64,000 nt of DNA, from contig NW_003314322.1 of NCBI RefSeq assembly GCF_000143415.4, positions 561,213 through 625,212 on the forward strand, given 5' to 3'. The position numbers and the translations under genes are program-made. This document shows, piece by piece, positions 1 to 10,443 of the stretch; positions within the stretch are counted from its first letter, which is position 1, and each line of letters opens with the position of its first letter. The notes below the pieces were generated by a model. The model worked only from the letters and a program-made list of their open reading frames with translations. It was not told the DNA's origin and ran no database searches. The DNA comes from Selaginella moellendorffii (taxonomy: Eukaryota; Streptophyta; Lycopodiopsida; Selaginellales; Selaginellaceae).

Positions 1-1
1 A

Positions 2-865
2 GTTCTTCTCCGGCATAGAGTCGAACAGCGCCTTTGAGTCACCCAAGCACCCGTTTTGGACGTAAGCCGCGAGCACTGTGTTCCACGAGACCACGTCCAG
101 TTCCGGCATGAGAGCGATGACCTCGAGAGCTGCTTGTAGGTTCCCGGCTTGCGCATAAGCAGCGAGCATCGAGTTCCACGAAACCATATCCTTGTCGGGT
201 GCACCATCAAATAGTGCTTTTGCTTTCTCGGAGAGTCCCCGCTGGGCGTAAGCAGCCAGCATGGCGTTCCAGGCGACGAGGTTCCTGTCCGGCATGGCGT
301 CGAAGAGAGCTTTCGACTGTTCGATATCCCCGGCCTGGGCATACGCGCACAGCATTGCAGTCCAGGACACGTAGTTCCTGAGCGGCATTTGATCGAAGAC
401 TCTCTTTGCGCGCTCCGCTTGTCCTGCCTGTGAGTATCCGGCCAGAAGAGACGTCCACGAGACCACATCCCAGTCTGGCATCGCATCGAAGAGAGCCTGG
501 AGCTTGGAGAGGTGCCCGAGCTGGGCATAGGCGGACAGCATCGTGTTCCACGAGACTCGGTCTCTAGCCGGCATTTGGAGGAACACCACCTCGGACTCCG
601 CGAGATGCCCATTTTGGGCATACGCAGACAGCATCAAGTTCCACGAGTATATGTCCTTGTGAGTGATGCTGCCAAAGACCAGCAGCGACAGCTCCACATT
701 CCCACAAAGGCCATACATCTGGACGAGAAGATTGGCGATATACGGCCCATCCTCTCCCTGGAGATTTGCCAAAACTCGCGAGTGGATATCCCTGGCTCGA
801 GAGAGGGTCTTGCACGACTTGATAAGCTCGACACACTCGTCAGTAGAAAAGCCAGCTTGTACCAT
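2..865 (-). CDS. PPR protein, array of short S-type motifs (partial)
   Basis: The reading frame is open on the minus strand from an ATG at 865 to the window edge, so the C-terminus is missing. After about 75 residues (MVQAGFSTDECVELIKSC start, then an N-terminal PPR-like region) it contains at least seven consecutive units of about 31 residues, each with a VSWN(T/S)MLAAYAQ-type helix followed by ALFD.MP. This is the S motif of PLS-type pentatricopeptide repeat proteins, which bind organellar RNA in a sequence-specific way, usually for editing, splicing or stability. Whether an E, DYW or other C-terminal domain follows cannot be seen. No intron is evident. Long single-exon PPR genes are typical of land plants. 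The family assignment is firm; the RNA target and organelle are unknown. Confidence 0.88.
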   Translation of the reverse strand, partial: MVQAGFSTDECVELIKSCKTLSRARDIHSRVLANLQGEDGPYIANLLVQMYGLCGNVELSLLVFGSITHKDIYSWNLMLSAYAQNGHLAESEVVFLQMPARDRVSWNTMLSAYAQLGHLSKLQALFDAMPDWDVVSWTSLLAGYSQAGQAERAKRVFDQMPLRNYVSWTAMLCAYAQAGDIEQSKALFDAMPDRNLVAWNAMLAAYAQRGLSEKAKALFDGAPDKDMVSWNSMLAAYAQAGNLQAALEVIALMPELDVVSWNTVLAAYVQNGCLGDSKALFDSMPEKN

Positions 866-1032
866 TGCCTTTGAGGTAAACAAAGTTATTGTCCTGGATG
901 CCTCTTCTCTGCGCCATAGTTGCTTTTCTTCACTGACATTGGCCGAAGCTCGCGAGTAAACTTCCCCAGCTCAAGGGAGGGTCTTAGAAACTTTATTTGT
1001 TCTTCCATTGTTCTTCACAAACTTGTATGAAC

Positions 1033-2291
1033 TTACGGCTTCCAGGAAGAAAGAGGTGGTGTTGTCGCGAATCGCCAAGTGCTGGACATATCACCGTATC
1101 GTTCTCCCTTGACTCCAGCCACCACGCTTTCAATCTCGTCAATCTCGGCCTTGGAGAGGGTCACGTCTAGCGATCCAATGTTTTCCTTGAAGTTCTTGAG
1201 CTTGGTGGTGCCTGGAATGGGGACAACGTCGTCGCCTTGGTGCTGGACCCAAGCCAGAGCAAGCTGCCCTGCGGTACAGTTCTTCTTGGCCGCTATCTTG
1301 CACAGCTTCTCGTAGATGGTTTTGTTGTGCTCCAGGTTCTCACCTTGGAACCTTGGGACAAACTGCTCAAGAAAAAGCCCACGTTACAGTCAAGCTTGAA
1401 CTGTAAAAGACTTATCAAAGCTTGCCTTGCGGAAATCCCCATCGCCAATCTCTTCTACGATGGCTTTTCCAGAGAAGAATCCTCGTCCGAGAGGACTATA
1501 AGCAACTATTCCGATTCCAAGTTCCCTGCAACACAAGTCTCGGATCAAAACTTTGATTGGGAAGGATCTAGCTCAGCTTCTAGCAGACCTGCAAGTTGGA
1601 ATAACGTCCTCCTCGACATCTCGACTCCAAAGGGACCACTCGAGCTGAACAGCAGTGATGGGGTGGACCGCATGAGCTCGGCGAATATCAGAAGAAGAAG
1701 CCTCAGATAAGCCCAGATACTTGACCTTCCCTTCCTCCACCAATTTCTTCATCTCCCCTACCTTTCAAAGCCAAGAAAACCACCTATCAGTATAGAACAG
1801 CGAGAAAAAACTCTGGAACAGTACCGTGATTTCGATGGGAACTTTCGGATCCACACGGTGCTGGTAGTAGAGATCGATACAATCCACATCCAGCCTCTTC
1901 AAGCTGCCCTCGCAAGCAGCACGGACGTGGGCTGGATCACCACGAATCCCTCGATTCCCCTTCTCGTCCACGAAGAATGCAAACTTGGTGGCCAGTTCCA
2001 CCTTGTCTCTGATACCCTTGATCGCCTAGCAGCCAAAAGAAATCCAATCTACGAGAATGCTTCGATAGAAGAGCCAAATCCTACCTTGCCGACGAGGATT
2101 TCGTTGGTGTAAGGCCCGTACATGTCCGCCGTGTCCAGGAATGTGATCCCCGACTCGATCGCCGTGCGAATGAGCTCGATCATCTCCCCCTCCGGCTTGG
2201 GAGGGCCGTAGAATGCCGACATTCCCATGCATCCGAGGCCTTGCTTGGAGACCTCGAGACCTTGCGAGCCGAGCTTGATGCGCTGCGCCAT
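1033..2291 (-). CDS. Aldo-keto reductase (AKR, perakine reductase/auxin-induced type)
   Basis: Five exons read on the minus strand. Exon 1 (2291-2085) starts [20 protein letters not shown] and includes the [10 protein letters not shown] motif with the catalytic Asp and Tyr. Exon 2 (from 2025) has VELATKF with the catalytic Lys and [12 protein letters not shown] with the active-site His. Later exons give [22 protein letters not shown] and the NADPH-binding [15 protein letters not shown]. The stop TAA is at 1033-1035. The product is a cytosolic-type NADPH-dependent carbonyl reductase of about 340 residues, the normal family length. The last intron (1363-1425) appears to start with GC rather than GT. 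The frame is otherwise clean and all catalytic residues are present, so the gene looks functional. Its substrate cannot be inferred. A broken relative lies at 35.5-36.6 kb. Confidence 0.88.
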
Positions 2292-2418
2292 AGCCAAGAA
2301 TCTGCCCTAGTAAGTGAAGCCAAAAACCCCAAATTTTCTTCATGCTTATATGCTCGAGAGGAATAGTACGGACGATCACGAGAATGTACGGCAAGATCTT
2401 GAAAGTAAAGAACATTTG

Positions 2419-3006
2419 TTATACATTCCAGAGTTGTGCGGGGGCATCGCTGGTAGCAGCGAGCCTCTCATGATCGAAATTGCTAGAGGAGGATGAGAGA
2501 GACGAGAGAAATCCACTATCGACGCTGCTGCAGCTGTTGCTATTGATCGTTGTGCTGCTGGCAATGGCGATCTCATGGAGCCAGATCTGGTGCTTGAGGA
2601 ATTTGACGTAGCTGATGGCTTCGTCCAGCATCGACGCCGTGTCCATCTTGCTGCCGCCGGGAACCAGGCGCTGGAGCGTCTTGAATCGCTCGCTGATGCG
2701 CTTGCGACGCATCCGCGCCGCCACGCTCTGCGGATCCGTCGAGAATTTGGAGCTGCTGCCGCTGCGTTTGGATCCCGGCTTCCCGCTACTGCCAGCCTTC
2801 TGGTGATCGGGAGAGGAATTCGCCGATGCAGCCAGGAATCCCGAGGGATGAAACAGGGAATAGCTGATGGAATCCGGGCAAAATCCAGACGTGGGCGACG
2901 CCGAATCCAGCGCAGCTACGGTCCAGGCATCGCTGGCCGGCGAATCGATGGAAGAAATCAGGAGATTGTCCATCATCGCGGCGGCATTCTCGTCAAAGAG
3001 ATTCAT
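2419..3006 (-). CDS. HECATE/INDEHISCENT-like bHLH transcription factor (class VIIIb)
   Basis: Single exon, 195 residues, ATG at 3006. Residues about 91-141 form the bHLH: a basic region starting [13 protein letters not shown], then [15 protein letters not shown], a loop and [19 protein letters not shown]. The sequence pattern [24 protein letters not shown] is diagnostic for the HECATE/IND group, which controls reproductive and vascular patterning and auxin signalling in flowering plants. A Ser-rich N-terminus and tail flank the domain. Oddity: where HECATE proteins have H and E in HRRER, this protein has M99 and K102, so the Glu that reads the E-box CA is missing. It may have altered DNA specificity or act as a dimerisation partner. 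The upstream region (3060-3500) is CT-rich on the coding strand. Confidence 0.88.
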   Translation of the reverse strand: MNLFDENAAAMMDNLLISSIDSPASDAWTVAALDSASPTSGFCPDSISYSLFHPSGFLAASANSSPDHQKAGSSGKPGSKRSGSSSKFSTDPQSVAARMRRKRISERFKTLQRLVPGGSKMDTASMLDEAISYVKFLKHQIWLHEIAIASSTTINSNSCSSVDSGFLSSLSSSSSNFDHERLAATSDAPAQLWNV

Positions 3007-4155
3007 CCTTTCGGAAGGAAAAACAGGGGACTCTCCCTCTCCCGCTCTTTATATATCTAAACAAGAGATGATTGGAAGAATCAAAGCCTGGCTCTTTTCT
3101 CTTCTTCTTTTTTTCCCTTCTTTCTTTGCAATTCAGAGCAGCAAATTCAGATTTTTTGTTTTGTGTTCCCCAGATTCCGGGCCAGGTGGTCTGAATGTTT
3201 TTGCCATCAATCCAATCTTTCCAATTTCCCAGCAGCCACCATCATGATCTGGACCGAATTGCTTGCTTGCTTGCTTCGCTGCTACTCTGTAAGAACCCGA
3301 GAGAGAGAGAGAGAGAAGAGAAGAGAGATCGTGTTCTTGCGAGTTCCTGTCTCTCTGGTCTGGCCCCCCCTCATCAATCAGCGCTACGATCGAGAGAACT
3401 CGCGACAGCGACCGACGGCTCCAAAAGAAACGCGTCACTCTTTCTGGCATGGAAATTCCATGGATACTCCAAACTTCAAAAGAAGGCTTGGCCACTGCAA
3501 AAACTCCTGCAAATCTTCTGCCTAGCGTTCTTGCTTCCCAAACGTTTTCCTGGTGCTTGTCCTTTCACTCTGTTCGAGAAGCTCGCTCTGTGTGCGCCTG
3601 TAACTCAATCTGGTCGGATCCGCTAACCAAGGGAACACAAAACATGCCTTCTTCCTCCTCTTTCTTTCTTCCCCGATTAGAGTGACGTAACGATGATCGC
3701 TTATCTCTCTTATGAACTTGCCATCTCGATGGATCAGCTCAGCCTTCTTCATTTCTTCTGCTGATACCGCAGATCTGGGAAACGAGTTAACTTCATCGGG
3801 GGAAGGCTCATCACACGCAGCACTTAAAGAACGTAGCAAAAGCATCGTGCTCGACTTACTTTTCTAAGCATGTGACTCTCTTTATACAGCTCTGGTTCTG
3901 CCCGCCTCGCTATCTCAAGACAACAGCTTCGCTAACATGCGAAGGCTTGGGGTCGAAGACCTGGCAAGAAAAGAAAAGACAAAAAAAAACACGAGTGAAT
4001 GAATGAATGCCATGAAATGTGCACCTGTTATCTGGAATCAAAGCCAAATAAGACTTTAAGTTGGACTTGAGCGATGGGTATCGGTTAAGACATGCCAGAC
4101 AACCTGGAGACATGGAAATCAAACAACCTGACATGAGCTCTAATGGTTTCTTTAA
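3007..4155. other. Intergenic region with GA-rich tract
   Basis: This spacer lies between the bHLH gene and the neurochondrin gene, both on the minus strand, so it contains the bHLH promoter and leader. A GA/GAA microsatellite occupies about 3299-3328 (CT-rich on the coding strand, common in plant leaders). An ATG-initiated minus-strand frame of 107 codons (3522-3845) has no recognisable domain and may be chance or part of a leader. I see no other supported gene. Confidence 0.5.
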
Positions 4156-6752
4156 CTAGAAAAAGAGATCAAAGAATCGACCTGAAACGATCATGTCCAT
4201 CAAATCTTCCTCCTCTGCTGCTTCACCCTGAATTTGAAAGCCGGGGAGTAAATGGTGGCAAACTCTACGCTTGGAAAGTGTAAGATGATACCTGATAACA
4301 GCGCTGTAAGCACTTGCCAACAAGGGTATAGATTCTCTCCAGCTCGGAGGCTTCCAGGCAGTCTTTCAGAGCGCCTTCGTCCGTCATATCCAACACTGAT
4401 GTGCAGAAACACGTCGCCATTGCACTCTCCATATTTTGGTCGGTTTTCACTGCAAACAAAACGATATAAGAACCATGTTGGCACTTGAAAAGAATGTACT
4501 TACAGGCCCAAGAGACGATCTCAGGCAGCGCCGGAACAAAGTCCACAAAGCTAGGCTCGTGAATCAAGCTGTTTTTCTGGTGTCATGTCATCGATAAAAA
4601 GCTAGTAAGCCATCGAGCTTCTTGTTATTTCCTACGTCACCTTTTGCAGCACATTGAGAAGAATGTCGAGTGCTTCAACGATCAAAACCTCATCTCGGTT
4701 TTTTAGTGAAGTAACGATGAACGATACTATCTGAGACAAGACGTTTTAAAGTGGTTTTACAAACGCAATGACATGAACCTGCTTGTGTCCTCCTGATGAT
4801 ACCAGTGCCTCACAACCATCCTCAGCCATAGTAACCTGCAGCAATGCAGGCACCAAAAACTGCACGGCGTAGAAGGGGCTGCAAGCATTGCAGTAAGACA
4901 TCCATAGAACCGAGTATTGGAGGAAAAAAAAAACTTGCCTTGTTTCACTGTCTGGAGTGACTGATAGAAGAAAGCTAAGAAGTTTCAGGAAACGTGTGTT
5001 GTGTGCGGATGGAGCCTCGGCCAAGTATCTTACCAAAATCTTGTTCAGTTCACTTGTCGAGAATCTTTCTGGAAACAAATTGCTCACCGGCCAAGAAGCC
5101 GAACGGAACTTATTACTTCGTCCCCTTGATGGACACCATTGTCCTGCCAAAGAAAAAGTAACAAAATAAAAAAGAAAGATGACGATCAGACAAGCAGAGA
5201 AAGAACAACCTTTGCAGCTTCCAGGTATTCCAACAGAATACCAGCTATGTCATCTAATGCAGAAACTATCTTCTGCAAGGAACTTGCATTCACCTTGATG
5301 GAAGCCTCTGCAAGAATGAGAATTCGCAATAAATCCTGAGAAATAAAGAAGAGCTGAATACCTTCCTGCGAGGTGAAGTTGATGATATTTTCAACAAGAG
5401 AGTAGTAAACAGCTAAACTGCGCTGCTTCTCAATATCCCAGCCACTGGAACTGCTAGAAACGTGTAGAACATCACCAAGTACGATGGGAATTTCTACTCG
5501 CAGAGACTCCACCACGAGGAAAAGAAACCTGACTCAGGGATTCATCAACTTCTGAAGCGTAAACGAAATACAATCGCACTTACCTGTCAGAAGAAGAGCT
5601 TGATACCTCTGTGTCAGGAAAGTTGATGTTTCCAACAAGCCACGAACCTCCCAAATGCTCCACCATTTGCTCAGCCACCTCCAGAGCTCCTTTCCGGTAT
5701 TCTGGTGCTGCATTTAGTTTATAGTATTAGAAGACCGCATGGAGTTTGCCTTATTCTACGAACATACAAACACGACTGTGAAGTATTTGACCCAGTCCTG
5801 TGCGCACATCGTCGGCCCATGAAAGACTTGCACAGTTCGTACTCAGCGCTGCTTTTGTATTGGACTGCAAAAGGTCAAAAAATAAAAAAATAGCAGCGGT
5901 TGTTGTAAACACGAGCTATACTTACAGAGACCAAAAGCAATTTCAACACTTCCATCACTTCAAACTTCCCGAGATTTTGCTGCAACGACAGATGCCTCGA
6001 CAAAGGAGGGACAACCGATGCTAGTCCTTGCGCGTATTCCGAAGTTTTGCCCTCCATAGTTAGCCTTGTCACCAAGAAATACAAGAGCTTCACAACCGCC
6101 ACAACCTCTTGAGCTTCTGTAACGATGAAGGCAAACATTAAGAAGAACTAAGTATCTAGTCTTGAAAGGAACACAGAGATACCTGGCGCAGCATTTTGGA
6201 GAAGGCTGCCAATGGCTTGAAAAACTCTCGACTGGCAAACAGCTACAAAGCCTTTGTCTGAAGCTGCGGCAATTCCCAACAAGCACTCGCTAGCATCAAC
6301 AGAAACGTCCCTGGGCTTTTCGATTCAGTAGAAGAAAATCGAGAGAAAGAGGGAAGAAACGTACTTGGCGCTAAGCACCTCCACGTAAACGGGAACTTTA
6401 TCGATGACATCGCTCGAAGATGCAAGCTCGGGAATTCTACAAAATGCGGCGAGTATAGAAATGCCGAGCTTGAGATAGTCATGCTGCTGCATTTCTTTCT
6501 CGTGCGTGGCAAAATGCCCCAGGCCTACGCAAATCCTCTCTTTAGAACGAACAATTCTACAACGGAGCGAGAAAACGAAGTACCTGTTCTCAAGAGGCGA
6601 TCGACGAACTGGAAGCCGATGGCGTCAAACACCTCGTGGACGGCTTGCGCATCGCCTCCGGACACAAACTTGGTGGCGAGAAGCAGACCCACCAGGCGCT
6701 GCTCATCGTTGCTCCCGCGCAGGAGCTTGAGGCATTCGTCCAAGCTCGCCAT
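4156..6752 (-). CDS. Neurochondrin-family ARM/HEAT-like protein
   Basis: About a dozen short exons separated by small introns. Exon 1 (6752-6584) begins MASLDECLKLLRGSNDEQRL and continues LVGLLLATKFV...FDAIGFQFVDRLLRT, the start typical of plant neurochondrin proteins. Exon 2 encodes HDYLKLGISILAAFCRIPEL. Following exons encode helical ARM-like segments, for example EVVAVVKLLYFLVTRL, VEHLGGSWLVGN, PFYAVQFLVPALLQV and VALDILLNVLQ-like repeats. The last recognised segment, GEAAEEEDLMDMIVSG, runs to a TAG at 4156-4158. The size (roughly 600 residues) fits the family. Neurochondrin homologues are conserved from plants to animals; the plant role is poorly defined. Exon borders were judged by eye, so single boundaries may be off and the 3' end could include one further exon. 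Confidence 0.78.
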
Positions 6753-7144
6753 AAACCCTAAACCCGCTCAAGACCTTCCTTTTAGGGCACAAAAATTTCG
6801 ACACCTCGCCCGTGTCGATCCCGAACTAGAAGAAGATTATATATAAACCTTAACGTTAGATGGGATGTTGTGCATCGCAAGAGTAGTGATCGTCGCGCTT
6901 TCTCCAGAACAATCGATGACGCGTCACGAGAAGAAAAAATCAAAACTCCCTCTTTCTGCCCTAAGGAAGGTCTTCCAATCCAGAAGTTTGGCGCGATAGG
7001 TGTGCTTTTTGTTTTTCCTCTGTAGAATTTCTCGTACAAATTCTTGGGAACATTGAGCCCAGGGAATGGTGATGCGCTGGAACTCTTTACCTTGGAAGGA
7101 AACAATTACTGCCCCGCTACTTCTAATACAATCTTGAAAACGTC

Positions 7145-7460
7145 CAGATATTCATCTTTGAGGAGCTGAAAAGCTCGTTTCAACGCATGGAGAATTGTCT
7201 CAACATTCAATTCAAACTTCCAATTTGTTCTATGCTCTGGAAATAGGCTTCCTTTCATCGGGAAAACATGCTGACCTCGGAATTTCCTCGAGGCCGAATG
7301 ATATGGATGTCACACCTGTCAAACTCTACATATTCAACGATGGTATTGCAATACTCACTTAGACGAGTTTGCCAGTGTCTACATTCACCGTCCAGACATG
7401 AAGCCAGCCTACAAGTAAAGCTTCAAAGTCAGCTTCTTCCTTGTGATTCACCTTGAGCTG
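7145..7460 (-). pseudogene. Relic of a wound-induced (WI12/SnoaL-like) gene and its flank
   Basis: The minus strand at about 7330-7430 matches the C-terminal exon of the WI12-like gene at 18.8-19.75 kb: it reads GWLHVWTVNVDTGKL and then hits a stop. The adjoining stretch at about 7150-7260 matches the downstream flank of that gene (about 18670-18740). The order shows that a gene-plus-flank segment was duplicated here and then truncated. No start codon or upstream exons remain, so this is a non-coding remnant. Confidence 0.7.
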
Positions 7461-7496
7461 AACTAACCTCAAAGGGCCCTTACAACCTTTTCTTGT

Positions 7497-7612
7497 CTGT
7501 AATTATCTGTAATGTATATATTATATATAATCTGTATATAATCTGTATATAATCTGTAATCTATATATTATCTGTAATGTATATATTGTAGGATTATCTG
7601 TAATGTATATAT
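7497..7612. repeat. AT-rich tandem repeat (ATCTGTAATGTATAT-like units)
   Basis: Variants of a 10-20 bp unit built on ATCTGTA and ATGTATATA are reiterated over about 115 bp. The repeat sits at the boundary between the gene-rich left flank and the AT-rich retroelement block. Confidence 0.7.
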
Positions 7613-8451
7613 AGAGTCATGAAATCGCGGCAAACCCTGATCGAGAGGACCTGCCCAATCTAGCTCACAGCACGGAATAAAATCTTGTCATCGCTGGAAG
7701 AAGCATTCATCAGCTCCCTATGACTTCTTGCCACGTTCGTAAATCCAATATTTTAACTATATTTTAGAATATTCCTCAATTCAACCGTCTATACATGAGT
7801 CTAGGGAATGCATCTGCCCACATATGTTAAGTTAGTGTGATTGCAATTAGTAAGAATTCAGATTTGGCTGGCTCTATTGAGATTTAACACCCTTCAAGAG
7901 AGTACAGTCATTAGGCTAAGTGCCATTTTACTTCTGCTTTAAGCTAAAAACTTAAACACATAAATCTTAAAACTTTTCTCTATTTCTTTTCATCCGATAG
8001 CTCATGGATGTTTAGCAGCATATTTCATAGAGATCAGGTCTTGGATCTCATAATCTGGCTTAATGTCTTCTAAGAGATGGATCCTTCTGTATGACTCCAA
8101 TAATTAACCATTTTAAGAATCCTTTATTGACTGCATGAATCTAGTTATTTAGAAGTAAAGGACCAGTAACTAAATTATAGAGTAATCCCTCTGTGAAAAA
8201 CCTTAAGGATTTTTTCTCCAGCTTGAGGTATTCTATAATGGTCACATTGCACATCATGGCATCAGAGCTCTTGATAGGGAAGCCCAAGGAATGGATTATG
8301 ATTGAGATCCTAGAACTCAAGTGGGAGATGGCTTATCTTCCATTTTTGTATTGTCTGTAATGCAAGTTATTTTGTACAACAAAAATTTAAGATGATAAAG
8401 TTGGCTTTAAAAACTCAGAAGTTGGTTGAATATTATCCTTTTGTGAGGTTC
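7613..8451. other. AT-rich non-coding stretch
   Basis: No reading frame or RNA gene is recognisable. Base composition matches the adjoining retroelement rather than the genes. The segment near 8220-8420 has no internal repeat that I could match elsewhere in the window. It may be further decayed transposon sequence. Confidence 0.4.
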
Positions 8452-8615
8452 AAGTGTAAAAATAATGATGTTGTATACTAATATTAACATAATGAAATTT
8501 TGATAGCTATTGGATTAACTTCAATCCGGACCACTCACTCTTGTATATAAACTAGGGTTCTTGGGTTAATTGATATGCATATTTTTGTATTCTATTTTTA
8601 TATTTTATACACTCA
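8452..8615 (+). repeat. 5' LTR of the decayed gypsy element
   Basis: Starts TGTGAGG and ends near CACTCA. It shares with 14907-15090 the motifs GATAGCT, TTGTATATAAACTAG and the T-rich stretch TATTTTTGTATTC. The many substitutions and small indels between the two copies imply an old insertion. Confidence 0.72.
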
Positions 8616-9319
8616 CGTTGGTGGAACTGAAAGGCAAGTTTGATTGTCCTTGAAGAGTGCTTAAATTTGGGATTTTGGTTTAGATTTAACTTTTGCATCA
8701 TCTAGATCTCACTTCCCTTATACCCTTTTCAATTTTTTATTTTTTATTTTTTCCTTTTCATTCATCTTCATAGCAAAGCAACAACCTCCTCCTCTAACTC
8801 TAAAACAATAGTTGGTGTAATTTCTCAATGCTATGCAATTGCAATTGAACAATCATATTTAGTTGATAGTGGTATTCATGGCACGTGGTACAATTTCTCT
8901 TGCTCTTACTACCAATACTTGCGTTTAACTAGAATTCTTCTATGGGAATCCTAGAGATAATGTGTACTACTGGTTCGATCATTTTATGGTGACTGCCACA
9001 TATCATTCTTAAGATGATGGTCAGTGTTTGTATAACTTTCCTATAAGTCTTCAAAGGATGTTATTATAGTGATACAATAGCTTGAGCATAACCACTTGTG
9101 CAAATTGGAGCATTCTCTTGGACCGCCTTTTCCACTTTTTGCTACATGTTGTTTAGATCCACTTCCTGTGAAAGATGATCTTGTTCCAATGAAGATTGAT
9201 GTTTCCACTGATATAGTGCACTCTATCTCTCTTTTCTTAGGCCAATTGTAATTGCTTAATAAAAGAGTTTTTAATGGCTATTTTATCCCCATTTATCCTC
9301 CAAAATTTTACAATGACAG

Positions 9320-10443
9320 TGTAAGCCACAAATTTTTCCTTTCCAATTTGCCAGCTTACCTCGCCTATCCGTCCAACACCGCCTTGGCTTTTGCTAAGTT
9401 CCCTCGCCAAGGTTCTCGCCTATGGTACCAGCTCCTACTTGGTTTCAGCTACTCACTGCACGAGCAACGGAGTGTTACCCATCCTTCCACGGATTCCCAA
9501 ATCACTCCCAATCCCCCTCCCCAGGTTAGACTGGACTTAAGGTTCGGCTACACTCCCCGCAAGCACAAGCAGCCAAGCACACCAAGCTTCCAGGTTCCTA
9601 ACATCCCTTGGTACCACAAGACTTGATCATGGGACCCTCTAAATCCCAAGTCTTGAGTGCAACACTTGCTTCGGGACGCCGGGGCGAAACACCGTGGCCT
9701 AACGGCCCGGTATGGGTACCTCTCGCCCCCCACTTCCATCCCGAAGGAAGGCCCAAGCCCCTAGGAAGGGCGAGGACCAATGAGCCACATGGTACTCAAG
9801 TGGGGCACCATTCCACATGAGCCGGGAGCACCGCAATCGGTTTCCCTTTCGGGAGTGGGAGCTGCTCTTGAGCACTTCCTTGGATGGCCCCTCCGGCACC
9901 AGCCAAGTCCATGCTCACTCCCACCCAAGGCCCCTCGGTCCCAGTCTCAACCTCAAGTCAGTTTGGAAGCCCAACTGGAGAGTCCCTTCAAAACTGGTTC
10001 CTGGACCTCACTATCCCTACTATACTTTTGGAACCCCCTGCAGCCCCCCCCCCCTGGGAGATGCACGCTTTGGGCTTTCACCCCTTGACCCGTATTAATA
10101 TTTGGACTTAGTCTCTGGCTCGATCTCGGACCCGATTTCGGATCCGACTTTGGATTCGGTTTCGGACTCGATCTCGGACTCGATCTCGGACCCGATCTCG
10201 GACCCGACTTCGGACTCGACCTCGGACTCGGTCTCGGACCCGATTTCGGATCTCGGACTCCGTCTCGAACTCGGTCTCGAACTCGGACTCGAACTCGGTC
10301 CCCGAGTCGGTCTCGAACTCGGTCCTAGAGTCGGTCTTGGACTCGATCTTCGACTTGGTCTCATCCGATGAACTCTTTGTCATTTTGGTCATACTTTCGG
10401 GGTTCCTTTAGCCTACGACACCTCGGCGAGTTGGTTCCTTACA
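9320..10443. mobile_element. Solo LTR, 1,124 bp, TG...CA ends, 5-bp target duplication
   Basis: The element begins TGTAAG (9320) and ends CTTACA (10443), a perfect short inverted pair with canonical TG...CA ends. It is flanked by the direct repeat GACAG at 9315-9319 and 10444-10448. Removing it and one GACAG restores a sequence that aligns to the paralogous copy at about 10875-10935, which acts as an internal empty-site control. No pol or gag coding is inside, so it is an LTR left by recombination. It is much more GC-rich than its AT-rich host and contains a hexamer array (about 10108-10365). Confidence 0.8.
10108..10365 (+). repeat. Hexamer-based minisatellite (TCGGAC/TCGAAC...) in the solo LTR
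   Basis: About 43 near-perfect hexamers of the form TCGGAC, TCGATC, TCGGTC and TCGAAC run without interruption. Because the period is a multiple of three, several frames on both strands stay open and give low-complexity Ser/Asp or Ser/Glu/Arg translations. These are a by-product of the repeat, not genes. Confidence 0.85.

Noticed and set aside
3522-3845. 107-codon ATG-led minus-strand frame
   Set aside because: No recognisable domain, and its position in the spacer upstream of the bHLH gene fits a leader or chance frame.
6782-7105. Minus-strand frame of 107 codons upstream of neurochondrin
   Set aside because: Lies in the probable promoter; no domain and no ATG-consensus support.
10095-10392. 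Long open frames on both strands encoding Ser/Asp/Glu/Arg repeats
   Set aside because: They result from the hexamer array inside the solo LTR; no start context or family.
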